Positions 53,665 through 63,269 of a stretch of DNA of 64,000 bases are shown one piece after another. This stretch comes from Nocardia macrotermitis. Lineage in GTDB: Bacteria; Actinomycetota; Actinomycetes; Mycobacteriales; Mycobacteriaceae. Location: contig NZ_WEGK01000006.1 of assembly GCF_009604405.1 (NCBI RefSeq), forward strand, positions 248,001-312,000, in the 5' to 3' direction. The position numbers and the translations under genes were made by a program. Below the pieces are notes generated by a model. It was not told the DNA's origin. It saw nothing but the letters and a program-made list of their open reading frames with translations, and searched no databases. Each line of letters starts with the position of its first letter. Position 1 is the first letter of the stretch.

Positions 53665-55704
53665 GTGACCTCGACATTGCTGGAACCTGTAGCCGCCCCG
53701 CCGGAGCCGCTGCCCGCTGTGAACCGGCGGCCGCGGTGGATTCGGCGCCTGAGTCTGGCGGCCCTGCTGGTCGCGACGGCGGTGTTGTATCTGTGGGATC
53801 TGGGGGCGAGCGGCTGGGCCAACCAGTTCTACGCCGCGGCCGTGCAGGCCGGGTCGTCGAGTTGGAAGGCGATGCTGTTCGGATCCAGTGACGCGGCCAA
53901 TTCGATCACCGTGGACAAGACGCCCGGCGCGCTGTGGGTGATGGATATTTCCGCGCGGCTGTTCGGCTTCAACGCGTGGAGTCTGCTCGTACCCCAGGTG
54001 CTCGAGGGCATCGCGGCCGTCGCGGTGCTGTACGCCTCGGTGCGGCGGGTCGGCGGGCACTGGGCGGGCATCCTGGCCGGCGCCGTGCTGGCGCTGACTC
54101 CGGTGGCCGCCTTGATGTTCCGCTACGACAACCCCGACGCCCTGCTGGTGCTGCTGCTGACCTGCGCGGCCTACTGCACGCTGCGCGCGGTCGAGAAGGA
54201 TTGCGCCGCTTGGTGGTTGCCGCTGGCGGGGGTCTTCGTCGGATTCGGTTTCCTGGCCAAGATGATGCAGGCGTTCCTGGTGCTGCCCGCGCTGCTGCTG
54301 GTGTATCTGCTTGCCTCGCACCGTTCTTGGCCGCGACGGCTGCTACAGGCCGGTGCCGCCGCGCTCACGATGGTGGTGTCCGCGGGCTGGTATCTGGCCC
54401 TGGTGGCACTGTGGCCCGCGAGTTCGCGGCCCTATATCGGCGGCTCGCAGCACAACAGCGTGCTGGAGCTGGCCCTGGGCTACAACGGCGTCGGCCGCCT
54501 GACCGGCGACGAGACCGGCGGCCTCGGCAACACCAACTACGACGCGGGCTGGAATCGCCTGTTCGCCGACTCGATGGGCGGCCAGATCGCCTGGCTGATC
54601 CCGGCGGCGGTGATCCTGGGTGTGGCCGGGTTGTGGGTGATCCGGCGGGCCCCGCGTACCGACCGCACCCGTGCGGCCCTGCTGGTGTGGCTGGGCTGGC
54701 TGCTGGTCACCGGCGCGGTGTTCAGCTTCGCGAACGGCATCCTGCACCCGTACTACACGGTGGCGCTGGCACCCGCGATCGCCGGCGCGGTCGGTATCGG
54801 CGCCGCGCTGATGTGGCGCAGCCGCAAGGACATTCGCTCTCGCGTCGTGCTGTCCGGGACGTTGCTCGTGACCGCCGCGCTGGCCTGGGTGCTGTTGCAC
54901 CGCACCTCGGACTGGCTGTCGTGGCTGGCTCCCACCATCGTGGCCGTCTCGGTGGTCGCGGCGGTGCTGCTGCTGGTGATCGATCGACTCCCCGAAGTCG
55001 CTGCCGCGGCGGCGATCTCGCTTGCCGTGGTCGCCGGTCTGGCCGGTCCCGCCGCGTATACCGTCGCGACGGTGACGACCACGCACAGCGGTGCCATGCC
55101 CTCGGCGGGTCCGGACGGTGCGGGAGGCTTCCCCGGCGGTGGCCACGGCGGCCCCGGCGGCGGACATCGGAACGGCGGCTCGACCGCCAATGGCGCGAAT
55201 GCCAACGGTGCCGCGAGTTCCGCAGGCGGACAGTCCAATTCGACCTCCGCATCGGGCACGGGCACATCCACGACGGGAACCCCGGCCGCCAACTCCCAGA
55301 CCGGAAACCCCGGCGGACAACACGGCGGCCCGTTCGGCAGCGTCGAACCCGGCGCGAAAGTCGTTGCGGCACTGAAGAGCAACGCGAGCAACTACACCTG
55401 GGCCGCAGCCACCATCGGCTCCGACAACGCCGCCGGTTACCAACTGGCCGTGGACTCCCCGGTGATGGCCATCGGCGGCTACAACGGCACCGACCCCTCG
55501 CCGACCCTGGCGCAGTTCAAAACCTATGTGGCCCAACACAAGATCCATTACTACATCGACGCGTCGGTGATGGGTGGCATGGGTGGCCGCTCGTCCGGCA
55601 GCGGCAGCGAGGCGTCCTCGGAGATCGCGGCCTGGGTGAAGGCCAACTTCACCGCCCAGACCATCGACGGCACCACGGTCTACGACCTGACGGCCACCAA
55701 CTAA
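53665..55704 (+). CDS. GT39-type (ArnT/PMT-like) polyprenyl-sugar glycosyltransferase
   Basis: This 679-residue membrane protein has about 11-12 helices. The first outside loop carries WANQFYAAAVQAGSSSWKAM and SITVDKTPGALWVM (the Asp of GT-C enzymes). A Gly/Ser/Asn-rich insert (about residues 480-560) and a soluble C-terminal domain follow (YTWAAATIGSDNAAGYQLA..., MAIGGYNGTDPSPTLAQF...). The family moves mannose, arabinose or similar sugars from polyprenyl phosphate to proteins or lipids on the outer face. The acceptor is unknown. It is paralogous to the gene at 56028. The GTG start lacks a strong Shine-Dalgarno. Confidence 0.88.
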   Translation: MTSTLLEPVAAPPEPLPAVNRRPRWIRRLSLAALLVATAVLYLWDLGASGWANQFYAAAVQAGSSSWKAMLFGSSDAANSITVDKTPGALWVMDISARLFGFNAWSLLVPQVLEGIAAVAVLYASVRRVGGHWAGILAGAVLALTPVAALMFRYDNPDALLVLLLTCAAYCTLRAVEKDCAAWWLPLAGVFVGFGFLAKMMQAFLVLPALLLVYLLASHRSWPRRLLQAGAAALTMVVSAGWYLALVALWPASSRPYIGGSQHNSVLELALGYNGVGRLTGDETGGLGNTNYDAGWNRLFADSMGGQIAWLIPAAVILGVAGLWVIRRAPRTDRTRAALLVWLGWLLVTGAVFSFANGILHPYYTVALAPAIAGAVGIGAALMWRSRKDIRSRVVLSGTLLVTAALAWVLLHRTSDWLSWLAPTIVAVSVVAAVLLLVIDRLPEVAAAAAISLAVVAGLAGPAAYTVATVTTTHSGAMPSAGPDGAGGFPGGGHGGPGGGHRNGGSTANGANANGAASSAGGQSNSTSASGTGTSTTGTPAANSQTGNPGGQHGGPFGSVEPGAKVVAALKSNASNYTWAAATIGSDNAAGYQLAVDSPVMAIGGYNGTDPSPTLAQFKTYVAQHKIHYYIDASVMGGMGGRSSGSGSEASSEIAAWVKANFTAQTIDGTTVYDLTATN

Positions 55705-55715
55705 CCCTCGAAACG

Positions 55716-55755
55716 AATCCGGCCCCGCTCCTGAATCAGGAGGCGGGGCCGGATT
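55716..55755 (+). terminator. Strong hairpin after the glycosyltransferase
   Basis: AATCCGGCCCCGC (55716-55728) and GCGGGGCCGGATT (55743-55755) form a perfect 13-bp stem, extendable inward past one bulge, 12 bases after the stop. TTCCATTT follows. It lies close to the tRNA-Gly 3' end and may serve both directions. Confidence 0.8.
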
Positions 55756-55765
55756 TCCATTTCTG

Positions 55766-55838
55766 AGCGGATGACGGGATTCGAACCCGCGACCCTCACC
55801 TTGGCAAGGTGATGCGCTACCAGCTGCGCTACATCCGC
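55766..55838 (-). tRNA. tRNA-Gly (GCC anticodon)
   Basis: On the minus strand, acceptor GCGGATG/CATCCGC, D-arm GCGCAGCTGGTAGCGC, anticodon arm CACCTTGCCAAGGTG giving GCC, and T-arm GGGTTCGAATCCC are all canonical. CCA is not encoded. It lies between two paralogous glycosyltransferase genes. Confidence 0.96.
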
Positions 55839-56027
55839 ATCTCCGCGTTTCGGCGGCGAGTAGAAACCTTAGCCCACCGCGCGGGGAAATATCGAATCCC
55901 CAGGTCACAAGGGTGTGCCGCGAACGCGCGGGTGAGATCTCCGGTTCACAGGATGCGCACAGGGCGGACCAATACCCGGCCCATCGCGGAATTCGACCAT
56001 GGTGAGGACCGATGAGAGGACCTACCG

Positions 56028-58052
56028 ATGACCATCACCGAAGCGCCCGTCCGCCGGGCCGCACCAGTCGAGCCCGTCGAGCCGCGCAAACAACCGCCGT
56101 GGCGTCGCTGGGTCTACGGACCACCCGATCAACCGCGCTGGGTCCGCCCGAGCCTGTGGGCGCTGCTGGCCGTGGCCGCGGTCCTGTACTTCTGGGGCCT
56201 GACCCGTAACGGCTGGGCCAACGACTTCTACGCCGCCGCAGTGCAATCCGGCACCAAGAGCTGGAAGGCGCTGCTGTTCGGTTCGCTCGATCCGGGTAAC
56301 TCCATCACCGTCGACAAGCCGCCCGCCGCGATGTGGGTGATGGCCCTGTCCGGCAGGCTGTTCGGCTTCAGTTCGTTCTCGATGCTGCTGCCCGAGGCGC
56401 TGATGGGCGTGGCCTCGGTCGCGCTGGTGTACGCCGCGGTGCGGCGCTGGAGCGGTCCGGCGGCCGGTCTGCTGGCGGGTAGCGCGCTGGCGCTGACTCC
56501 GGTGGCCGCGTTGATGTTCCGGTTCAACAATCCGGACGCGCTGCTGGTGTTCCTGCTCGTCGCGGCGGCGTACTGCACGGTGCGCGCGACCGAGAAGGGC
56601 AGCGGTCGCTGGATCGCATTGGCCGGTGTGGCAGTCGGATTCGCCTTCCTGACCAAGTTGATGCAGGCGTTCCTGGTGCTGCCCGCGTTGGGTCTGGTGT
56701 TCCTGGTCGCCGCGCCGATCTCCTTCTGGAAGCGGATCGGCAAACTGCTCCTGGCGTGCGTCACGATGGTGATCTCCGGCGGCTGGTTCGTCGCCCTGGT
56801 TGCCTTGTGGCCCAGCGCTTCCCGGCCGTACATCGGCGGCTCCACCGACAACAGCCTGCTGGAGCTGGCGCTGGGCTACAACGGCCTGGGCCGCGTGCTC
56901 GGCGGTGAGGGCAACGGCGGCGGCGGAGGTGGCGGCGGGGGCACCATGTTCGGTGGCAGCACCGGCATCACCCGCCTGTTCGGCGACTCCTTCGGCACCG
57001 AGATCTCCTGGATGCTGCCCGCATCGCTGATCGGCCTGGTCGCGGGCCTGTGGTTCACCCGCCGCACCCCGCGCACCGGACGCACCCGGGCGGGTCTGCT
57101 GCTGTGGGGCGGCTGGCTGCTGGTGACCGGCATCGTGTTCAGCTTCATGCAGGGCACCATCCACCCGTACTACATGATCGCGCTGGCCCCGGCCGTGGCC
57201 GCCCTGGTGGGCATCTCGGTGATCGAATTGTGGCGCGGCAGAAGCAATCTCTCGGCGCGCATCGTGCTGGGCGCGATGCTGGCCTCGACCGGAATCTGGA
57301 ACTACGTCCTGCTCGACCGCACCCCCGACTGGTATCCGGCGCTGCGCTGGATCATCCTGGTGGGCTCGATCCTGATCGCCGCGATCCTGATCGTCGGCGC
57401 GCACGCCCTGGGCCGGTTCACGGTGATCGTGGCGGCGGCCGGTCTGCTGTTCGGCTTCGCGGGTTCGGCGGCCTACACCGTCGACACCGTGGCGACCGTG
57501 CACACCGGTTCCATCCCGACCTCGGGCCCGAGCACGGGACAGGGCTTCGGCGGCGGACCCGGCGGTGGCGGCAGTTCGCACAAGCCATCGGGCACAACGA
57601 GTTCCACGGCACCGGGCGGTTCGACCTCTGGCACGAACGCTGCGACCTCGACCGACGCGAGCAAGACCGCGCCGTCCGGCGGCGGACAGGGCGGCCCGGG
57701 TGGCGACAGCAGCAACAACACCGAGTTGCAGCAGCTGCTGAAGAACGCCACCAGCTACCGCTGGGCCGCGGCCGCGGTCGGCTCCCAGTCCGCGGGCAGC
57801 CTCGAATTGTCCACCGGCGCTTCGGTGATGGCGATCGGCGGCTTCACCGGCAGCGACAACTCGCCGACCCTGGCGCAGTTCGAGCAGTACGTCGCCAACG
57901 GCGACATCCACTACTTCATCGCGGGCGGCCAGGGCGGCCCCGGTGGAAACTCCGGAGTCGCCTCCCAGATCACCAACTGGGTCAAGCAGCACTACACCGC
58001 GACAACGGTCGGCAGCACCACGGTCTACGACCTGACCAAGCCGATCTCCTGA
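56028..58052 (+). CDS. GT39-type glycosyltransferase, paralogue of 53665-55704
   Basis: This 674-residue protein has the same organisation as its neighbour: about 11-12 helices, outside loop WANDFYAAAVQSGTKSWKAL and SITVDKPPAAMWVM. A poly-Gly loop (about residues 300-310) follows IGGSTDNSLLELALGYNGLG, and the soluble end has YRWAAAAVGSQSAGSLELS. GAGAGGA lies 8 bases before the ATG. Tandem duplication and divergence are evident. Both probably glycosylate envelope components using polyprenyl-linked sugars. Confidence 0.88.
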   Translation: MTITEAPVRRAAPVEPVEPRKQPPWRRWVYGPPDQPRWVRPSLWALLAVAAVLYFWGLTRNGWANDFYAAAVQSGTKSWKALLFGSLDPGNSITVDKPPAAMWVMALSGRLFGFSSFSMLLPEALMGVASVALVYAAVRRWSGPAAGLLAGSALALTPVAALMFRFNNPDALLVFLLVAAAYCTVRATEKGSGRWIALAGVAVGFAFLTKLMQAFLVLPALGLVFLVAAPISFWKRIGKLLLACVTMVISGGWFVALVALWPSASRPYIGGSTDNSLLELALGYNGLGRVLGGEGNGGGGGGGGGTMFGGSTGITRLFGDSFGTEISWMLPASLIGLVAGLWFTRRTPRTGRTRAGLLLWGGWLLVTGIVFSFMQGTIHPYYMIALAPAVAALVGISVIELWRGRSNLSARIVLGAMLASTGIWNYVLLDRTPDWYPALRWIILVGSILIAAILIVGAHALGRFTVIVAAAGLLFGFAGSAAYTVDTVATVHTGSIPTSGPSTGQGFGGGPGGGGSSHKPSGTTSSTAPGGSTSGTNAATSTDASKTAPSGGGQGGPGGDSSNNTELQQLLKNATSYRWAAAAVGSQSAGSLELSTGASVMAIGGFTGSDNSPTLAQFEQYVANGDIHYFIAGGQGGPGGNSGVASQITNWVKQHYTATTVGSTTVYDLTKPIS

Positions 58053-58084
58053 TCACCTCGACAAACCATCGGTGATCGGTACTC

Positions 58085-58125
58085 CGGGCCCGGAAGCCAA
58101 GGCACAGCCTGAGTTTCCGGGCCCG
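58085..58125 (+). terminator. Hairpin after the second glycosyltransferase
   Basis: CGGGCCCGGAA (58085-58095) pairs with TTCCGGGCCCG (58115-58125), 33 bases after the stop codon. No T-run follows. Confidence 0.65.
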
Positions 58126-58268
58126 TGGCATGTGTGGGGCAATGTCTCCGAACCCGCGCGTCGGTCGTGATTTGCGTGGATGATTACGGGTGTAGTGGGG
58201 ACGATTATCGCTGTCGTGCAGCATATTCGGATTCCGAGGGGACAGCCAACGGACGAACAGGAGCAGGC

Positions 58269-58655
58269 GTGAGCTATCTGGTGGAGCTACCGGTCGGCGA
58301 CATGGACGGGGTGCCGCAGACGGTCGCGGTCGAGATAGATCAGGTCGACGAGGGTTTGGTGCAGGTCTCCCGGCCGGGCGAAGTAGTGGCGAGGGCCGGG
58401 CGGTCACTCGGCGAGATGGTGGCCGGAATCCGACCGGTCGCAGAACATTTCGTGCAGGGCTTGCGCGGTATGGTCCACGCGCCCGACGAGATCGGCATCG
58501 AGTTCGGACTGTCCCTGTCCGCCAAGGCCGATGTGATCATCACCAGTACCGCGACTCAGGCGAACTTCAAGGTGAGCCTGAAATGGCGTCGGCCCGGCGT
58601 AGAGGCCGCCGCCGACGAGCCTGCCCCGCCTGATCAGGAAAAGCCTAACGAATGA
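58269..58655 (+). CDS. Trypsin-co-occurring (Trypco1-like) small protein
   Basis: This 128-residue protein (VELPVGDMDGVPQTVAVEID near the start, then GEVVARAGRSLGEMVAGIRP and FGLSLSAKADVIITSTATQA) matches what I know as trypsin-co-occurring domain 1 (CU044_2847 family), found next to trypsin-STAND conflict proteins. AGGAG lies 6 bases before the GTG start. It overlaps the giant downstream gene in ATGA, so the two are made together. It is probably a substrate, inhibitor or activator of the adjacent protease-NTPase. Confidence 0.78.
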   Translation: MSYLVELPVGDMDGVPQTVAVEIDQVDEGLVQVSRPGEVVARAGRSLGEMVAGIRPVAEHFVQGLRGMVHAPDEIGIEFGLSLSAKADVIITSTATQANFKVSLKWRRPGVEAAADEPAPPDQEKPNE

Positions 58656-61600
58656 CGAATCCGGAGCGGGCGACGCCCGATGCGACGGGTCCCGGTTCTC
58701 TCGACGCAGCCGTGTTGCGGATCTTCGATACGGCGGGTGGGGTGGTCGGGCTCGGCTTTCTCATCACCGAGCAGATCGCGTTGACGTGTGCTCATGTCGT
58801 CACTGCGGCAACGCATTCCGGGGCTGATGCGGAATCATCGACGGGTGCTTCGCTCGACGTCGACCTGCCGTTGCTGTCCTCGAATCATCGTGTGAAGGCG
58901 ACGGTCGAACAGCTGATTCCGGCCACATCCTGGAGTTCCGGCGACGTCGCGGTGCTCCGGCTCGATGCACCCCTCGCCGACGCCCACCCGGTGCGGCTGA
59001 TCGAGGCGGGACAGCTGTGGGGGCATCCTGCGCGGGCCTACGGGCTCCCACAAGGGCGGCCCGCAGGTGTCTGGCACAGCAGCGTGCTGCGACACCGGCA
59101 GGCCAACGGCTGGGTCCAAGCCGACCTCGCGGGTTCCGGGTATCAGGTCTCCCCGGGATTCAGCGGCGGCCCGGTCTGGGACGACGAACTGGCCGGTGTT
59201 GTCGGCATGATGGTGGCGGCCGAATCCGGTCAGCCACCGGTCAGCTATCTGATCCCGACCGAGAATCTGCTCGCGGCATGGCCAGGCTTGCGTGCGCATG
59301 TGGTGCCGCCCTCACCGTTTCGCGGACTGCGCCCGTTCTACGAGGCCGACGCCGCGGCGTTCCACAGCCGGGACGCCGAGAGCGACCGAGTGGCCCGAAC
59401 AGTGGGCGAGCAACGGTGGACAACGCTCGTTGGGCCGTCCGGCTGCGGTAAATCCTCGCTGGCCATGGCCGGTGTTCTCCCGCGACGTCGAGCCGCCGGT
59501 GATATTCCGGTGGTGATGCGGCCGGGCTTGCATTCCGGGCCGCTGCACGCGCTGGCGGCGGGATTGCTTCCGCTCTTGGAGCCGGATCTGCCCGAGACTC
59601 GGCGTTTCACCGAAACCGAAACTCTGGCAGATGTTTTGGCGCGTCAGGGCTTGAGCGAGATTGTGCCCCGCATCCTGGAACTGCATCGGGCCGACCGGTT
59701 ATTGGTCGTCGTCGACCAGTTCGAAGAATTCCTGGATCTGCCGCCGGATGTCGTCGACAGCATTGCCGACGTATTGTTCGGCGACGAGACACCCGCCGCG
59801 GTCAAGGTGCTGAGCACATTGCGAGCGGACTTCCTCGAGCCGTTGCTGGCTCATCCCCGGCTCGGACCGGTCGTCAGCCAGCGGGTTGTCGCGCTGGAGC
59901 CGATGCGCCCGGAACAGTTGCGCGAGATCATCACCAAACCCGTGGACGACACCCCGGGCGTGGCCTACCAGCCGAATCTGGCCGAACGGATCCTGACCGA
60001 CGCCGGAGCCGAATCCGGTGCGCTGCCGCTGCTCGGTTTCACCCTGGAGCTGCTGTGGGAACGTCAGGACAGGGGCCTGCTCACCCATCGCGCCTACGAG
60101 AAGCTCGGCGGCGTCGCCGGAGCGCTCGGGGAATACGCTGACCGAGCCTGGTCCGAAAATGTACCCGAACAGGACGAGCAGGCCGCTGAACATGTTCTCG
60201 CGCAACTGATTCGGATTCCCATCGGCACCTCTGCGGCGACCCGCAGGATCGCATCTCGGTCGGAGTTGGGTGAGCAGGGCTGGCGCATCGCCCAGCGCCT
60301 GGCCGCGACCCGGCTGCTCGTCATCACCGTGGGCGACGGCCCCGATACGGTGGAGCTCGCGCATGAGGCCCTGATCACCGGCTGGGGCAGACTCGCCGTG
60401 CGAATCGTCACCGACCGCACCTTCCTGGACTGGCACGAATCGCTGCGCCACGATCTCGATCGCTGGCAGCGCAGCGGCCGCGCCCGTGACCTGCTGCCGA
60501 CGCCGACAGCACTGGCCGTCGCCCGAGACTGGCTTCGCCAGCGCGGCAATGATCTCAGCGAGACCGAACGCGAATTCCTCGAGCGTGGCCGTCGCTATCA
60601 CCGCTCGCGCCTGCGTCGGCGGCGTGCCTTCTACGCCATGCTCGGCGTTCTCATTCTGGCTATCGGTGGCGGCAGTGTCGTGCTGGTGCACGCGCGGCAG
60701 GATTCGGCACGCAAAGCCGCTGTCGTGCGGTCGAATACGCTTGCCGCCGATGCGCAGGCGCTGACCGTCAGCGATCCGGGGCTGGCCGCCCAGCTCGCGC
60801 TCGCGGCGTTTCGCTCCTCACCAACGGAGGCGGCCACGACGGCGGTTTACAGTGCGCTCCACGCGGCGATGCTCGACAACGTCCTTGCGACAACCAAGGA
60901 TTCGGTCCTGCGGGTCGCGACTCAGCGCAACGGGCCGCTCGCCGCCGCGATGCTGAGTCCGGCCGATCACAAGTCCGGGACCGTTCAGGTGTGGAACCTC
61001 GGCGACCCCGCCAAGGCGGTCATGTTATCCACGATCCGAACCCCCGGTGCGACTGCGGTCGCCCTCGCACCGCGAACTCCGTTGCTGGCCGCGCCATGCG
61101 ATGACGAGGGGTTGTGCCTGTGGAATCTCGTCGATCCGGCTCATCCGGTAGTGCAGGCTCATCTGCCGCCGTCGCCGCTGCATGGTGCCGTCACCGCGAT
61201 GGCAATCAGTTCGGACGGCACGCTCCTGGCCGCCGCGATCGCCCCGGGCGGCACTGCGCTCTGGTCCATCGCCCAGCCCGATCGCCCCAATTTGATTGCG
61301 ACACTGCCCAATCCATCCGATGGCAGCCAGCTCTTCGCCGCCGTCACCTTCGCTCCGAACGGCTCGCTTCTCGCTCAAACCCAGGAGAACGGAGCTACGA
61401 GCCTGTGGTCTCTCGCCGATCCGGCGGCACCAACCCGGATCGGCACGATCAATACCGGCTATCAAAGCATCGCGATCGACTCGACCGGCACCGTTCTCGC
61501 CGGTGCAGGTGACCTGAATCTGAACCTGTGGGACATCCGGAACCCGAGCGCCCCGGCGACGATCAACGTGGAAGATGCCGCCGGATTGTTGACCGTTGAC

Positions 61601-63097
61601 CTTCAGGCACTGTCTGTGAGTCCTGACGGACGGACTCTCGCTGTCGGTGGTTCGGGTACAACCAACGGGAATTCCCAATTGTGCCAACTGGATCTGGCCG
61701 GGCTGACCAAGGATTCGGAGATGGCTGTCCCGAGCTGTCAGAGCACCGGCTCCTCCATGTCCACGATCGCATACACGAGCACCGGCGCACTGCTCGGTGG
61801 TGGATACGACAACACCCTGCGGCTCTGGCGAGACTCGCCGGCCCGCATTCCCAATACTGTTGTGTACAACGCGAATTCGACCCAGCTGGTCACCTCGGGC
61901 GAGCATGTGATGCTTGCCGCGATCATGGACTCACAGCGGGCTTCGGCGCTCGGCCTGTGGAATCTCGATGCAGTCGGTGGTCCGACCCTCGAGTCGACCA
62001 TTCCGGTGGAGTCGGCGGCACCCGCGGAACCGGCCGGTGGTCTGTTCGCAAGTGGTCTGTTCGCGGCGTTCATCGCTACCGATGTGGTGCTCACCGAAAC
62101 CGATGACGGCGACATCCGGATATGGAATATCGCGGACCCACACCATCCGCGTCGGACCGCCGAGTTGGGGCAGGTGAAAAACGGGCCGGGCGAAATCCCT
62201 GGCGGGGGTCCGCCGGACGTAGTCGGGTCGAATGGAAACATTCTGGCGGTCCTGGAAGACAAGGGCACGTTGCGCCTCTGGCATGTCGACAGCACGGGTA
62301 CCGCGACCCAGGCGGGCGTCATCGTCGACCCCGACGCCACTGGGCCGGGAAGCGTGCTCGGTGGTGGTAATACGGCATTCTTGACCACGACGAACGGCAT
62401 GGACTGGTGGGATATCAGCGACCCCGCGCATCCGGTGAAGACCGGCTTCTCGGCGCTCGCCGGTGCTGATACGGGGGAGGGGATAACCAGTTCGACCGGC
62501 GCGTATGTCGCCGCCACCAGACCGACGCTACTGCAGGGCGGCTCCACGCTCGCGCTGTACAACCTTGCCGAGGGGCGTGTGCTGTCCAGTGCGATCGTTT
62601 CCCGGCGTACCGGTTTCGTACTCACCCTGAGTCATGACGGAAATCTGCTCGCGGCCAGCGGTTTCGGCGGAAATGGGCTGAGCGTGTGGCGGACGAGCGA
62701 CCCGCGCTCACCGCAGTTCGCGGTCTCGCTCACCACCGCTGCCGATCTCGCCGGCGTAGGCATCTCCGATGACGACACGATGCTGGTCGACTGGTCCGGC
62801 CGGACCGTACAACTGTGGGGCATAGGCGATCTCGGCGCGCCAGCCCTGGTCGGCAATTTCGATTCTTCACCGGGAGTGATCACGACAGCGGGATTCACCG
62901 GGGACGGAAAGTATCTCTTGTTGACCACCACGTCGTACGGATCCCCGTCGTCGGTCTATTTCCTCCGCACCGATCCGCGAGGGGCGGCCGACCAGCTCTG
63001 CTCGATCATCACAAGTCCCATCACCCCGGCACAATGGGCACAGGATGCCCCCGGCGTCACCTATCAGAACCCGTGCCCGGCTCCGCGCGACCGTTGA
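58652..63097 (+). CDS. Trypsin-like protease / STAND NTPase / membrane segment / beta-propeller protein
   Basis: This 1481-residue multidomain protein begins with a trypsin-like domain at about 20-215, with triad H48 (TCAHVV), D98 (GDVAVLRL) and S171 (GFSGGPV). The STAND NTPase at about 222-640 has Walker A GPSGCGKSS (261-269) and Walker B LVVVDQFEE (351-359), followed by arm and winged-helix segments. One membrane helix lies near 660-675 (FYAMLGVLILAIGGGSVVLV). About 740-1470 forms WD40-like blades with W-N/W-D/LWS endings. The likely logic is propeller sensing, NTP-dependent oligomerisation and protease firing, as in other bacterial conflict or stress-sensing proteins. It is coupled to the Trypco1-like gene. 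The domain order is directly visible; the biological trigger is unknown. Confidence 0.9.
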   Translation: MTNPERATPDATGPGSLDAAVLRIFDTAGGVVGLGFLITEQIALTCAHVVTAATHSGADAESSTGASLDVDLPLLSSNHRVKATVEQLIPATSWSSGDVAVLRLDAPLADAHPVRLIEAGQLWGHPARAYGLPQGRPAGVWHSSVLRHRQANGWVQADLAGSGYQVSPGFSGGPVWDDELAGVVGMMVAAESGQPPVSYLIPTENLLAAWPGLRAHVVPPSPFRGLRPFYEADAAAFHSRDAESDRVARTVGEQRWTTLVGPSGCGKSSLAMAGVLPRRRAAGDIPVVMRPGLHSGPLHALAAGLLPLLEPDLPETRRFTETETLADVLARQGLSEIVPRILELHRADRLLVVVDQFEEFLDLPPDVVDSIADVLFGDETPAAVKVLSTLRADFLEPLLAHPRLGPVVSQRVVALEPMRPEQLREIITKPVDDTPGVAYQPNLAERILTDAGAESGALPLLGFTLELLWERQDRGLLTHRAYEKLGGVAGALGEYADRAWSENVPEQDEQAAEHVLAQLIRIPIGTSAATRRIASRSELGEQGWRIAQRLAATRLLVITVGDGPDTVELAHEALITGWGRLAVRIVTDRTFLDWHESLRHDLDRWQRSGRARDLLPTPTALAVARDWLRQRGNDLSETEREFLERGRRYHRSRLRRRRAFYAMLGVLILAIGGGSVVLVHARQDSARKAAVVRSNTLAADAQALTVSDPGLAAQLALAAFRSSPTEAATTAVYSALHAAMLDNVLATTKDSVLRVATQRNGPLAAAMLSPADHKSGTVQVWNLGDPAKAVMLSTIRTPGATAVALAPRTPLLAAPCDDEGLCLWNLVDPAHPVVQAHLPPSPLHGAVTAMAISSDGTLLAAAIAPGGTALWSIAQPDRPNLIATLPNPSDGSQLFAAVTFAPNGSLLAQTQENGATSLWSLADPAAPTRIGTINTGYQSIAIDSTGTVLAGAGDLNLNLWDIRNPSAPATINVEDAAGLLTVDLQALSVSPDGRTLAVGGSGTTNGNSQLCQLDLAGLTKDSEMAVPSCQSTGSSMSTIAYTSTGALLGGGYDNTLRLWRDSPARIPNTVVYNANSTQLVTSGEHVMLAAIMDSQRASALGLWNLDAVGGPTLESTIPVESAAPAEPAGGLFASGLFAAFIATDVVLTETDDGDIRIWNIADPHHPRRTAELGQVKNGPGEIPGGGPPDVVGSNGNILAVLEDKGTLRLWHVDSTGTATQAGVIVDPDATGPGSVLGGGNTAFLTTTNGMDWWDISDPAHPVKTGFSALAGADTGEGITSSTGAYVAATRPTLLQGGSTLALYNLAEGRVLSSAIVSRRTGFVLTLSHDGNLLAASGFGGNGLSVWRTSDPRSPQFAVSLTTAADLAGVGISDDDTMLVDWSGRTVQLWGIGDLGAPALVGNFDSSPGVITTAGFTGDGKYLLLTTTSYGSPSSVYFLRTDPRGAADQLCSIITSPITPAQWAQDAPGVTYQNPCPAPRDR

Positions 63098-63174
63098 CCA
63101 CGTCCAGCCCTACTGGCAGGCGGCTCTCCCCGAGTCCGCGCCCACTCTCGAGGCCGGTGGGCGTGTAGATCGCA

Positions 63175-63214
63175 CGGCGACGCCTGTGTCCCCCATCGGA
63201 CGCAGGCGTCGCCG
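63175..63214 (+). terminator. Hairpin terminator between convergent genes
   Basis: CGGCGACGCCTG (63175-63186) pairs with CAGGCGTCGCCG (63203-63214), 78 bases after the large gene. It stands between that gene and the convergent DUF445 gene. Confidence 0.72.
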
Positions 63215-63269
63215 TTCTCGTGGAATCTAGTGCAGTTCAGCGGAATCCGCTGTGGTAATAGCGGGACGA

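Noticed and set aside
56900..57720. Gly-rich DNA repeats in the second glycosyltransferase considered as a repeat array
   Set aside because: They are codon-level low complexity inside a coding region; there is no spacer/repeat structure like a CRISPR array.
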